Assembly: GCA_023663085.1 (NCBI GenBank) | Contig: JAMPIB010000034.1 | Span: 1 to 40,392, forward strand | Reading direction: 5' to 3' | Source: Ruminococcus sp. | Lineage (GTDB): Bacteria > Bacillota > Clostridia > Lachnospirales > Lachnospiraceae | DNA: 40,392 bases | In this document: positions 31,174-39,195 of the stretch, one piece after another | How positions within the stretch are numbered: the stretch's first letter is position 1 | Layout: each line of letters starts with the position of its first letter | Translations under genes and position numbers: made by a program | The notes under the pieces: model-generated | What the model was told of the DNA's origin: nothing | The model's database searches: none | What the model saw: the letters and a program-made list of their open reading frames with translations, nothing else

Positions 31174-31260
31174 TGGGCCGAGAAAGAAAAAATGAAAAAG
31201 GCTGAAAGAAGACAGGATAAAATGAGATAAGAAATGAAACAACGAAAGGAAAAGTGACTT

Positions 31261-32565
31261 ATGAATATCAGGTTCTATAATGCCAGAATCCTCACCATGC
31301 AGGATAAGAACCTCATAGAAGGCGAAGTATGGGTGCAGAACGAGCATATCATATATGTGGGAGACGGTCTGGATACCGACGCGGTATATGACAGATGTAA
31401 ACTGTGGAGCATCGTCTGGGATCGGGAAATTGACTGCGAAGGGAATCTTCTGATGCCGGGGTTTAAAGATGCGCATACGCATTCGGGCATGACGCTTCTG
31501 CGTTCTTATGCAGACGACCTTCCGTTGCAGGAATGGCTGAATGAGCAGGTATTTCCGGTGGAGGCAAAGTTAAACGGCGAGATGATCTATCATCTGACAA
31601 AACTGGCGATCCTGGAATATCTGACAAGCGGCATCACGGCTATTTTCGATATGTATCTGACGCCGGAGACGATAGCGGATGCCTGTGTGGATATGGGAAT
31701 GCGCTGCGTACAGGTCGGCGCGGTGAACAATTTCAGCCAGTCGGTGGATATGGTAGAGCAGATGTATCAGACATTAAATAATAAACATCCGCTGCTACGC
31801 TATATGCTCGGTTTTCATGCCGAATATACCTGTTCTAAAGAATTGCTGGAAAAAATAGCGCAGCTTTCCCATAAATATAAAGCGCCTGTTTTTGCCCATA
31901 TCTCGGAGACGGCTTCGGAGGTGGAAGAATGCCGGAAACGTTACGGTATGACGCCGCCCGTATTTCTGGATTCCCTCGGTATGTTTGAGTATGGCGGTGG
32001 CGGGTATCATTGCGTGCATATGACCAAAGAAGATATGGATGTTTTTGCAGGGAAGGGCCTCTATGTGGTGACTAACCCGGCGTCTAACGCCAAACTTGCC
32101 AGTGGTACTGCGCCGATCAACGAATACCTGCAAAGGGGCATCCCGGTGGCGATCGGAACGGATGGTCCTGCCAGCAATAACGCGCTGGATATGTTTAGAG
32201 AGATGTTCTTAGTGACCGCGCTTGCCAAACTGCGGGAAAACGACGCTTCGGCGGTGGACGCCTGGGAAGTATTAAAGATGGCGACCGTCAACGGTTCAAA
32301 GGCTATGGGACTTCCTGAAACAGACGTGCTGGCGGAAGGAAAGCTGGCGGATATCATCATGCTGGATCTGAAACAGCCTAACATGCGGCCATTTCATAAT
32401 ATTCCCAAGAATATTGTCTACAGCGGCAGTAAGCAGAACGTGAAGATGACCATGATAAATGGCAGTATTTTGTATGAAAACGGCAGATTTGCAGATTTTA
32501 TTCCGGTAAAGAGTATTTATGACAAGGCGGACGAGATCAAAAAGCAGATAGAGGACAATAAATAA
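31261..32565 (+). CDS. mtaD: Amidohydrolase of the 5-methylthioadenosine/S-adenosylhomocysteine deaminase type
   Basis: The 434-residue protein has the TIM-barrel amidohydrolase metal site. PGFKDAHTHSGMTLLRS gives His72 and His74, GFHAEYTCS and FAHISETASEVEEC supply further ligands, and VAIGTDGPASNN the catalytic Asp. The order and the 'AHTHS.M.LLR' text match MtaD/TrzN-like deaminases, which deaminate adenosine derivatives such as SAH and MTA; guanine-type specificities occur in relatives. It follows the phosphorylase and cytidine deaminase, consistent with nucleoside salvage. AAAGGAAAAG precedes the ATG. The precise substrate cannot be read from sequence. The next gene starts right after the stop. 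Confidence 0.85.
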   Translation: MNIRFYNARILTMQDKNLIEGEVWVQNEHIIYVGDGLDTDAVYDRCKLWSIVWDREIDCEGNLLMPGFKDAHTHSGMTLLRSYADDLPLQEWLNEQVFPVEAKLNGEMIYHLTKLAILEYLTSGITAIFDMYLTPETIADACVDMGMRCVQVGAVNNFSQSVDMVEQMYQTLNNKHPLLRYMLGFHAEYTCSKELLEKIAQLSHKYKAPVFAHISETASEVEECRKRYGMTPPVFLDSLGMFEYGGGGYHCVHMTKEDMDVFAGKGLYVVTNPASNAKLASGTAPINEYLQRGIPVAIGTDGPASNNALDMFREMFLVTALAKLRENDASAVDAWEVLKMATVNGSKAMGLPETDVLAEGKLADIIMLDLKQPNMRPFHNIPKNIVYSGSKQNVKMTMINGSILYENGRFADFIPVKSIYDKADEIKKQIEDNK

Positions 32566-32566
32566 C

Positions 32567-34291
32567 ATGGAATATTTAATTTTTGCAGGGGCGATGCTCC
32601 TTTTTATCATACTGATGTTAGTGAAAGGCTATTATGACAGTATACAGGCGGAAAAGAAATTTGTCAGAAAGCTTTATGAAAACTATGGCGAAGATATAAA
32701 AAGAGAGTATAAGCCGGGCGAGATAGAAGACCATATTTCCATGTATTATAAAAAACATGAAAAAGCGCATCAGATCGACGATATTACCTGGCATGATCTG
32801 AATATGGACGATATCTACCGTAAGATAAATTTTTCCCATAGTTCGGCGGGGGATGAATATTTATATTACAGACTGCGCACACCGATGCAGACAGCGGAAG
32901 AAATAGCGGGTTTCGAGCGGCATACGGCGTATTTCATGGAGCATGATAAAGAGCGTGTGGCTATGCAGTTACAGTTCCACAGACTCGGCAGGATGCGGAA
33001 ATATTCCCTTTATGAATATCTGGACTATCTGGAACTTCTGGGGGAGCGCAATAATAAGCCGTACTATCTGGCGTTAGCCCTTGTTGCTGCCAGTATCGTG
33101 TGCATATTTGTCTCGGTACCGGTCGGCATCTGCGCTTTATTAGTGGTCTTATGCCGCAATATGATATGCTATTATAAAGAGCAGAAAGAGATAGAACCGT
33201 ATATCACCAGTTTCCGTTATATTGCCAGACTTATGGAGGCGGCGGAAAAAATCGGCAAAGAGCCGGTGGAAGAGATAAGCGGGGAACGGGAAGAACTGCG
33301 CGCTCTGGTAAAGACGATGGAACATTTTAAACGCAATTCCTTTATCGTTTTTACGGGTTCCGCTTCTGGCACCGGACTTACGTCCGGGAATATTTTAGAG
33401 GCTGTTCTGGATTATCTGCGGATGATATTTTATCTGGATCTGATGAAGTTTAACCAGATGCTGCGGGTAGTGAGAGAGCATGTTGCGGATATCGACAGGA
33501 TCTATACGCTGATCGGCGAACTGGAGAGTGCGGTTGTTACAGGAGAATACCGCGTGAATCTAGAGGGAAACTATTGTATTCCTGAATTTGTGGCGGAAGA
33601 AGAAAGCGATGACACATACCTTACGATCCGGGGAATGTATCACCCGTTATTAAATGAGCCGGTTAAAAATGATATCACAGTCAAAAGGGGCGTACTCCTG
33701 ACCGGTTCCAACGCTTCTGGTAAATCCACGTTCTTACGGGGCGTAGCGCTTAATGCCATTCTGGCGCAGACGCTGCATACCTGTCTGGCCGACGCCTATC
33801 AGGGAAGGATGTTCCGCGTGTATTCTTCCATGTCCTTACAGGACGATCTGGTGAGCGGAGACAGTTATTACATGGTGGAAGTCAAGTCGATCAGAAGGAT
33901 ACTGGAGCATGTAAAAGAAGCGGAAAAAGATAAAAAACATGTGTTATGCTTTGTGGATGAAGTGCTGCGCGGAACGAATACCGTGGAGAGGATAGCTGCT
34001 TCTACGCAGATCTTAAAGGCACTTGCCCGTAAACATGTAATTTGTTTTGCGGCAACGCATGATGTGGAACTGACAAGGCTTCTGGCGGAGGATTATGACA
34101 ATTATCATTTTGAAGAAGAAATCCTGGAGGATGATATTTTCTTTCCCTACCGCCTGCAGAGTGGGCCTGCGACGACCAGAAACGCCATTGCGCTCCTTAA
34201 GATGCTCGGTTATGATGAAAATCTCGTCAAAGACGCCGAACGGCTGGCGGAGAATTTTTTGCGGAGCGGAAAATGGGACAGGAAAGGTTGA
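32567..34291 (+). CDS. Membrane-anchored MutS-family ATPase
   Basis: The 574-residue protein starts with a transmembrane helix (LIFAGAMLLFIILMLVKGYY). Near residue 170 it has a hydrophobic hairpin (LALALVAASIVCIFVSVPVG). It ends with a MutS-type ABC ATPase: Walker A GSNASGKST near residue 380, VSGDSYYMVEVKSIRRIL, Walker B HVLCFVDEVLRGTN near residue 460 and CFAATHDVEL. The mismatch-recognition and connector domains of real MutS are absent, so mismatch repair is unlikely. Related membrane MutS-like proteins are uncharacterised. The start is adjacent to the amidohydrolase stop (1-bp gap), so translation is coupled to the salvage operon, although a functional link is not evident. Confidence 0.8.
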   Translation: MEYLIFAGAMLLFIILMLVKGYYDSIQAEKKFVRKLYENYGEDIKREYKPGEIEDHISMYYKKHEKAHQIDDITWHDLNMDDIYRKINFSHSSAGDEYLYYRLRTPMQTAEEIAGFERHTAYFMEHDKERVAMQLQFHRLGRMRKYSLYEYLDYLELLGERNNKPYYLALALVAASIVCIFVSVPVGICALLVVLCRNMICYYKEQKEIEPYITSFRYIARLMEAAEKIGKEPVEEISGEREELRALVKTMEHFKRNSFIVFTGSASGTGLTSGNILEAVLDYLRMIFYLDLMKFNQMLRVVREHVADIDRIYTLIGELESAVVTGEYRVNLEGNYCIPEFVAEEESDDTYLTIRGMYHPLLNEPVKNDITVKRGVLLTGSNASGKSTFLRGVALNAILAQTLHTCLADAYQGRMFRVYSSMSLQDDLVSGDSYYMVEVKSIRRILEHVKEAEKDKKHVLCFVDEVLRGTNTVERIAASTQILKALARKHVICFAATHDVELTRLLAEDYDNYHFEEEILEDDIFFPYRLQSGPATTRNAIALLKMLGYDENLVKDAERLAENFLRSGKWDRKG

Positions 34292-34317
34292 CGATACCCC
34301 TGCATTAGTGGTACAAT
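34288..34317 (+). promoter_or_regulatory. Possible promoter of the small membrane protein gene
   Basis: TTGACG (34288-34293) and TACAAT (34312-34317) are 18 bp apart, overlapping the stop codon of the MutS-like gene. Confidence 0.45.
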
Positions 34318-34383
34318 ACTAAATATAAGCAGGAAGAAATTCTCAGGTACTATTCAGGGGATACCGGAAAGGATGAAAAACAG

Positions 34384-34563
34384 ATGACTAATTTAATTTT
34401 ATTTTTAAATTCTTTTTTATCGTATTTATTATTATTCGTATTAATTATAGCACTTGTTATTGTTGCCTGCATCATCGGTGTGAAATGGCGTAAGAGCAAA
34501 GATGCGAAGCTGGCGCTGACAAGCGGCGATACAGAGGGTGTTTCCGGGGAAGATAACGCATAG
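34384..34563 (+). CDS. Small single-pass membrane protein (59 residues)
   Basis: The frame reads MTNLILFLNSFLSYLLLFVL and continues with a hydrophobic run to IIGVKWRKSK, then a polar acidic tail ending GEDNA. It has one transmembrane helix (~residues 10-33) followed by basic residues, giving an outside-in or re-entrant orientation with a cytoplasmic tail. GGAAAGGA lies about 11 bp before the ATG. It has a possible promoter and a clear terminator of its own, arguing for a real gene. I do not know the family; similar short hydrophobic proteins occur in related bacteria. Function unknown. Confidence 0.6.
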   Translation: MTNLILFLNSFLSYLLLFVLIIALVIVACIIGVKWRKSKDAKLALTSGDTEGVSGEDNA

Positions 34564-34574
34564 ACGACTGATCT

Positions 34575-34603
34575 AAGGTGTTCATGAAAGTGGACACCTT
34601 TTT
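34575..34603 (+). terminator. Terminator after the small membrane protein gene
   Basis: AAGGTGT (34575-34581) pairs with ACACCTT (34594-34600), followed by TTT and further T-rich sequence. Confidence 0.75.
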
Positions 34604-34661
34604 CTGATATATTTTTCAGCGTGCCGGACAGGAACTGTACTGAGCAGGAAGGGGGGTTACG

Positions 34662-35654
34662 ATGCCCAGATCCACGAATCAAAAATTGAAATTATTGTAT
34701 ATCTTAAAGATTCTCTCGGAGCAGACCGATGAGGATCACTGTATGAGCGCTGCCGCGATGATCGAAGAACTGGCTAAATACGATATTAAGGCGGAACGCA
34801 AGAGCATTTATGACGATATGAACCAGCTTATGGATTTTGGATATGATATTATCCTGGTCAAGTCCAGAGTAAACGGCGGCTATTATCTGGCCAGCAGGGA
34901 ATTTGAACTGGCGGAGTTAAAACTTCTCGTGGAAGTCGTACAATCTTCCAAGTTCCTTACGGTCAAAAAATCCAAAGAACTGATCGCCAAGATAGAGAAG
35001 CTGACCTCCAAAGCGGACGCGAAGCAGCTGCAGAGGCAGGTCTATGTGGCCAACCGTATCAAAACGGCCAATGAGAGTATTTATTATATCGTGGACGATA
35101 TCCATAAAGCCATTCAGGATAATGTGCAGATTTCCTTCCAGTATCTGGAATGGAATCTGGAGAAACAGCTTGTGCCGCGCAAAGACGGCAAGCAGTATCA
35201 GGTCAGTCCCTGGGCGCTCACCTGTAAGGAAGAGAATTATTATCTGATCGCCCATGATAAAGAAGAAAATAAAATAAAGCATTTCCGCGTCGATAAAATG
35301 GGCAGTATCCGTGTTCTGGCCGGACAGAAACGCGAGGGCGGCGAACTGTTTAAGAGTTTTGATATCGCCGATTACGCCAATAAGACCTTCGGCATGTTCG
35401 GCGGCAAAGAAGAGACAGTCACTTTACAGTTTGAAAATCATCTGATCGGCGTGGTCATGGATCGTTTCGGCAAAGAAGCGGCCATCCGCAGGCGTGACGA
35501 TGGACATTTTTCCGTCAGAGTCACGGTGGCGGTCAGCGGACAGTTCTTCGGCTGGCTGACGGGACTCGGACAGGGGGCCTGTCTGCTTGCACCGGTGGAC
35601 ATTGTCACACAGTATCGCGAATATTTACAGGCGGTGATGCAGAATTATGAATAA
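34662..35654 (+). CDS. WYL-domain transcriptional regulator
   Basis: The 330-residue protein begins with an HTH_11-type winged helix (LKLLYILKILSEQTDEDHCM, then KAERKSIYDDMNQLMDFGYD). A helical linker follows, and a WYL domain around residues 150-230 (ISFQYLEWNLEKQLVPRKDG, VSPWALTCKEENYYLIAHD, with W-A-L/Y in place of WYL). A WCX-type C-terminal extension (VTLQFENHLIGVVMDRFGKE) comes last. WYL proteins sense ligands such as nucleic acids or nucleotides and often control DNA damage or defence genes. GGGGGG lies 5-6 bp before the ATG. It is monocistronic; no divergent target is visible, so its regulon is unknown. Confidence 0.9.
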   Translation: MPRSTNQKLKLLYILKILSEQTDEDHCMSAAAMIEELAKYDIKAERKSIYDDMNQLMDFGYDIILVKSRVNGGYYLASREFELAELKLLVEVVQSSKFLTVKKSKELIAKIEKLTSKADAKQLQRQVYVANRIKTANESIYYIVDDIHKAIQDNVQISFQYLEWNLEKQLVPRKDGKQYQVSPWALTCKEENYYLIAHDKEENKIKHFRVDKMGSIRVLAGQKREGGELFKSFDIADYANKTFGMFGGKEETVTLQFENHLIGVVMDRFGKEAAIRRRDDGHFSVRVTVAVSGQFFGWLTGLGQGACLLAPVDIVTQYREYLQAVMQNYE

Positions 35655-35706
35655 CGTATGATACGTATAAATAGCGTATGATACGTATAAAAATAGCGCA
35701 TGTTAT
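35655..35706 (+). repeat. Short direct repeats after the WYL gene
   Basis: CGTATGATACGTATAA occurs at 35655-35670 and 35675-35690; each contains the dyad CGTAT-G-ATACG. Next comes AATAGCGCATGTTAT (35692-35706), which also occurs at 29669-29683 just after spoIVA. Confidence 0.7.
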
Positions 35707-35723
35707 GTATGGGCGTGTATTTG

Positions 35724-35754
35724 GGATATGTTACAAAACATATCCTCTTTTTTT
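35724..35754 (+). terminator. WYL regulator terminator
   Basis: GGATATGTT (35724-35732) and AACATATCC (35737-35745) pair perfectly around ACAA, then TCTTTTTTT. Confidence 0.9.
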
Positions 35755-35779
35755 GTCTATTTTTATTTTCCCGTACCGA

Positions 35780-35808
35780 TTGACATAGGATGCAGATTAT
35801 CATATACT
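35780..35808 (+). promoter_or_regulatory. Promoter of the nrdD operon
   Basis: TTGACA (35780-35785) and TATACT (35803-35808) are 17 bp apart. The predicted start (~35815) is immediately upstream of the paired NrdR-like boxes. Confidence 0.75.
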
Positions 35809-35819
35809 AATCCTAAACC

Positions 35820-35861
35820 ACAAAATATAGTAATGTTATGTAAACATAAACTATATTTTGT
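35820..35861. promoter_or_regulatory. Paired NrdR-like boxes in perfect inverted orientation
   Basis: ACAAAATATAGT (35820-35831) and ACTATATTTTGT (35850-35861) are exact reverse complements with centres 30 bp apart, about three helical turns. They match the ACAnWATATWTWGTGT style of NrdR boxes and the usual tandem spacing upstream of ribonucleotide reductase genes. An inner TTATGT/ACATAA dyad lies between them. Confidence 0.75.
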
Positions 35862-35957
35862 ATGAATGCAATGGCGCGGGGGCAGTTTGTAATGTGCGCT
35901 GTCTTCTGCTTTTTTGCGAGTACAGAAAGCCAAAATAATGAGGGAATGGAGATCAGT

Positions 35958-38147
35958 ATGAGTAGTCTTTTAGAATCGCCGGATTCAGTACAGGAAAACT
36001 ATGGAGAAGAGTACAGGCCATCCAAAGATGTGAAAGTCATCAAAAAAGATGGCAGTTATGAAAAATTTAATGTCCAGAAAGTTATTGATGCTGTCGGCAA
36101 AAGTGCTTATCGTGCCCTGACAAAATTTACAGAAGAGGAAAAGAGACATATCTGTCAGACGGTAGTAGAACGGGTCAACGGATTGGAAGAGGAAGAGATC
36201 CCGATCCAGATCATGCACAATATCGTAGAGAGCGCTCTGGAAGATGTAAAGCCTATCGTGGCCAAGAGTTATCGCGATTATCGTAATTATAAGCAGGACT
36301 TTGTGCGTATGATGGATGATGTCTATAAAAAGAGCCAGTCTATCATGTATATCGGGGATAAGGAGAATGCTAATACGGACAGCGCCCTTGTTTCCACGAA
36401 AAGAAGTCTGATATTCAATCAGTTTAATAAAGAGTTGTACCAGAAGTTTTTCATGACAACGGAAGAGATACAGGCATGCAGAGACGGCTATCTTTATGTG
36501 CATGATATGTCTGCCAGAAGAGATACGATGAACTGCTGCCTTTTCAATGTAGCCAATGTGTTACAGGGCGGTTTTGAGATGGGCAATATATGGTATAACG
36601 AACCGAAGACCCTGGATGTGGCTTTCGACGTGATCGGCGATATCGTTTTAAGCGCGGCAAGCCAGCAGTATGGCGGTTTTACAGTGCCGGAAGTGGACAA
36701 GATACTTGAACCCTATGCCGAGAAGACTTATCAGAAGAGTCTGAAAAAATATACAGATCTTGGTATTGGTGAAGAAAGAGCGCAGGCGGAGGCTTTGGCG
36801 GACGTGGAACGTGAATTTGAACAGGGCTTTCAAGGCTGGGAATATAAATTCAATACGGTAGCCAGCAGCCGCGGCGACTATCCGTTCATCACCGTGACAG
36901 CCGGTATTGGGACGGGCAGATTCGCTAAAATGGCGACAATTATCATGCTCGATGTGCGCCGGAAGGGACAGGGCAAAAAAGAATGCAAAAAGCCCGTGTT
37001 ATTCCCGAAGATTGTTTTCCTCTATGATGAAAATCTGCACGGGCAGGGGAAAGAACTGGAAGATGTGTTTGAGGCGGGTGTGCGCTGTTCGGCCAAGACC
37101 ATGTATCCGGACTGGCTGAGTCTGACAGGTAAAGGCTATATTGCCAGCATGTATAAGCAGTACGGCAAAGTCATCTCCCCTATGGGATGCAGGGCTTTTC
37201 TCTCTCCTTGGTATGAAAGAGGCGGTATGCACCCGGCGGACGAAGAGGATACACCTGTTTTCGTAGGACGCTTTAATATCGGCGTGGTATCGCTGCATCT
37301 GCCGATGATCCTTGCCAAGGCCCGTCAGGAGGGAAAAGATTTTTATGACGTGCTGGATTATTATCTGAATCTGATCAGACAGTTACATATCCGGACTTAC
37401 GCTTATCTGGGAGAAATGCGTGCATCCACGAATCCGCTCGCATACTGTGAAGGCGGTTTTCTGGGCGGCAATCTGCAGCTTCATGATAAGATCAAACCGA
37501 TCTTGAAGACGGCTACGGCCAGCTTCGGGATTACGGCATTCAATGAACTGCAGGAACTTTATAACGGCAAATCTCTGGTGGAAGACGGGCAGTTTGCGCT
37601 GGAAGTATTGGAGCATATCAATAATAAGATTAATGAATATAAAGAAGCAGACGGGCATCTGTACGCCATTTATGGAACGCCGGCCGAGAATCTCTGCGGT
37701 CTGCAGGTCAAGCAGTTCAGAGCCAAATATGGCATCATAGAGGGCGTATCCGACAGGGAATATGTATCCAACAGTTTCCATTGTCATGTGACGGAGGATA
37801 TCACGCCAATTGAGAAACAGGATCTGGAATACCGTTTCTGGGAACTGATAAACGGCGGCAAGATACAGTATGTGAAGTATCCGATTGATTATAATATCGA
37901 CGCCATCCGCACACTGATACGGCGGGCGATGGATATGGGGCTGTATGAGGGCGTCAATCTGTCGTTAGCTTATTGCGACGACTGCGGTCATCAGGAACTG
38001 GAGATGGATGTCTGCCCCGTCTGCGGCAGCCGTAATCTGACGAAGATTGACAGGATGAACGGTTATCTGGCTTATTCGCGTGTTCATGGCGACAGCAGGT
38101 TGAGCGATGCCAAGATGGCGGAGATCGCAGAGAGAAAGAGTATGTAG
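35958..38147 (+). CDS. nrdD: Anaerobic (class III) ribonucleoside-triphosphate reductase
   Basis: The 729-residue protein starts with an ATP-cone (VIKKDGSYEKFNVQKVIDAV). The catalytic barrel follows (RDTMNCCLFNVANVLQGGFE, GEMRASTNPLAYCEGGF). A zinc site CDDCGHQELEMDVCPVCG comes near the end, then the glycyl-radical loop DRMNGYLAYSR with Gly near residue 702. It reduces NTPs to dNTPs without oxygen, using a glycyl radical installed by NrdG. The ATG at 35958 (GGAG 8 bp upstream) is favoured; the frame is open from 35862, but that first ATG abuts the NrdR palindrome and has no ribosome binding site, leaving a ~140-nt leader. A short leader peptide cannot be excluded. Confidence 0.95.
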   Translation: MSSLLESPDSVQENYGEEYRPSKDVKVIKKDGSYEKFNVQKVIDAVGKSAYRALTKFTEEEKRHICQTVVERVNGLEEEEIPIQIMHNIVESALEDVKPIVAKSYRDYRNYKQDFVRMMDDVYKKSQSIMYIGDKENANTDSALVSTKRSLIFNQFNKELYQKFFMTTEEIQACRDGYLYVHDMSARRDTMNCCLFNVANVLQGGFEMGNIWYNEPKTLDVAFDVIGDIVLSAASQQYGGFTVPEVDKILEPYAEKTYQKSLKKYTDLGIGEERAQAEALADVEREFEQGFQGWEYKFNTVASSRGDYPFITVTAGIGTGRFAKMATIIMLDVRRKGQGKKECKKPVLFPKIVFLYDENLHGQGKELEDVFEAGVRCSAKTMYPDWLSLTGKGYIASMYKQYGKVISPMGCRAFLSPWYERGGMHPADEEDTPVFVGRFNIGVVSLHLPMILAKARQEGKDFYDVLDYYLNLIRQLHIRTYAYLGEMRASTNPLAYCEGGFLGGNLQLHDKIKPILKTATASFGITAFNELQELYNGKSLVEDGQFALEVLEHINNKINEYKEADGHLYAIYGTPAENLCGLQVKQFRAKYGIIEGVSDREYVSNSFHCHVTEDITPIEKQDLEYRFWELINGGKIQYVKYPIDYNIDAIRTLIRRAMDMGLYEGVNLSLAYCDDCGHQELEMDVCPVCGSRNLTKIDRMNGYLAYSRVHGDSRLSDAKMAEIAERKSM

Positions 38148-38171
38148 ACGGTGAAAAAGAGGACGGGTAGA

Positions 38172-38675
38172 ATGAGATATCATAATATAACGAAGGACGA
38201 TATGCTGAATGGGGATGGGCTGCGGGTGGTCTTGTGGGTCGCGGGGTGTTCACATTGTTGTAAGGAATGCCATAATCCGGTCACCTGGGATCCGGAAGGA
38301 GGGCTGCTTTTTGACGAGGCGGCCAAAGCGGAGATCTTTGAGCAGCTTGAGAAACCGTATATTTCCGGCATTACTTTTTCGGGCGGAGATCCGCTCCATT
38401 CGGCTAACAGGCCGGAAGTGAGAAGTCTGGCGGCGCAGATCAAGGAGAAATATCCGCAAAAGACGATCTGGCTTTATACGGGCGACATCTGGGAGAATGT
38501 CGTGCAGGATAATCTGGTGAATTATATAGACGTACTGGTGGACGGAGAATTTATGATTGAAGAAAAAGATGCGACGCTGCATTGGAAAGGGAGCGCAAAC
38601 CAGCGGGTGATCGACGTACAAAAAACGTTACAACAGGCGGATCGCACGGTGCCGGTGTTATATGGTGGGAGATAA
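38172..38675 (+). CDS. nrdG: Anaerobic ribonucleoside-triphosphate reductase activating protein
   Basis: The 167-residue radical SAM enzyme has the CX3CX2C cluster motif at Cys26, Cys30 and Cys33 in [34 protein letters not shown] is the usual SAM-binding GGDP region. It uses a 4Fe-4S cluster and S-adenosylmethionine to abstract a hydrogen from the glycyl-radical Gly of NrdD. The ATG at 38172 is chosen because GAGGACGGG precedes it; a GTG at 38151 would add seven basic residues. It follows nrdD by 24 bp and its TAA overlaps the dut ATG by one base (TAATG). Confidence 0.94.
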   Translation: MRYHNITKDDMLNGDGLRVVLWVAGCSHCCKECHNPVTWDPEGGLLFDEAAKAEIFEQLEKPYISGITFSGGDPLHSANRPEVRSLAAQIKEKYPQKTIWLYTGDIWENVVQDNLVNYIDVLVDGEFMIEEKDATLHWKGSANQRVIDVQKTLQQADRTVPVLYGGR

Positions 38676-39115
38676 TGAGAACAGAGACGATAAGAATCAA
38701 ATATTTTACAGACAAAATAGACAAACTGACTTATATCGATGGGAAATCGGACTGGATCGACCTGCGTGCGGCGGAAGATATCACCTTAAAAAAAGGTGAG
38801 TTTAAGCTGGTTCCTTTGGGGATAGCAATGGAACTGCCCAAAGGTTACGAGGCGCATGTCGTCCCGCGCAGTTCAACTTTTAAGAATTTCGGCATCATAC
38901 AGACCAATCATCAGGGCGTCATCGACTGCTCTTACTGTGGCGATAATGACCAGTGGTTTATGCCGGTCTATGCCGTCAGGGATACGCAGATTCATGTCAA
39001 TGACAGGATATGCCAGTTCCGCATCATGGAGAATCAGCCAAAGATCGCTTTTGACGAAGTAGAAACACTCGGACATGAAGACCGCGGCGGCCACGGCAGT
39101 ACGGGGAAACAATAA
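38675..39115 (+). CDS. dut: Deoxyuridine 5'-triphosphate nucleotidohydrolase (dUTPase)
   Basis: The 146-residue protein has the five trimeric dUTPase motifs: DLRAAED (I), PRSST (II), [15 protein letters not shown] (III, with the catalytic Asp84), DRICQFRI (IV) and [11 protein letters not shown] (V). Motif III deviates from the common GVIDxDYxG (CSYCG here), and motif V has His where Phe is usual (GHGSTG). The enzyme hydrolyses dUTP to dUMP, keeping uracil out of DNA and feeding dTMP synthesis, so it fits the nrdD-nrdG operon functionally. GGTGGGAG precedes the ATG, and translation is coupled to nrdG. Confidence 0.93.
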   Translation: MRTETIRIKYFTDKIDKLTYIDGKSDWIDLRAAEDITLKKGEFKLVPLGIAMELPKGYEAHVVPRSSTFKNFGIIQTNHQGVIDCSYCGDNDQWFMPVYAVRDTQIHVNDRICQFRIMENQPKIAFDEVETLGHEDRGGHGSTGKQ

Positions 39116-39134
39116 CATATGTGATTAAATATGG

Positions 39135-39164
39135 GGAATAATTCGCTCCTTCCCGGACATACTA
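39135..39164 (+). promoter_or_regulatory. Sigma-G/sigma-F-like forespore promoter of the spoVAF-like gene
   Basis: GGAATA (39135-39140) and CATACTA (39158-39164) are 17 bp apart, matching forespore sigma factor promoters (-35 TGnATA, -10 CATACTA). The predicted start (~39171) is past the 5' arm of the hairpin at 39146-39186. Confidence 0.65.
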
Positions 39165-39191
39165 AGAAAAAATGTCTCGGAAGGAGTTTTT
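39146..39191 (+). terminator. Terminator-like hairpin whose 3' arm carries the spoVAF ribosome binding site
   Basis: CTCCTTCC (39146-39153) and GACAT (39156-39160) pair with ATGTC (39172-39176) and GGAAGGAG (39179-39186), followed by TTTTT. It would terminate the nrd-dut transcript. GGAAGGAG is also the Shine-Dalgarno for the GTG at 39196. Confidence 0.75.
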
Positions 39192-39195
39192 ATCT

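Noticed and set aside
35815-35957. Riboswitch in the nrdD leader
   Set aside because: Apart from the NrdR-like inverted boxes no conserved aptamer core (such as a B12 box) or terminator/antiterminator pair was found.
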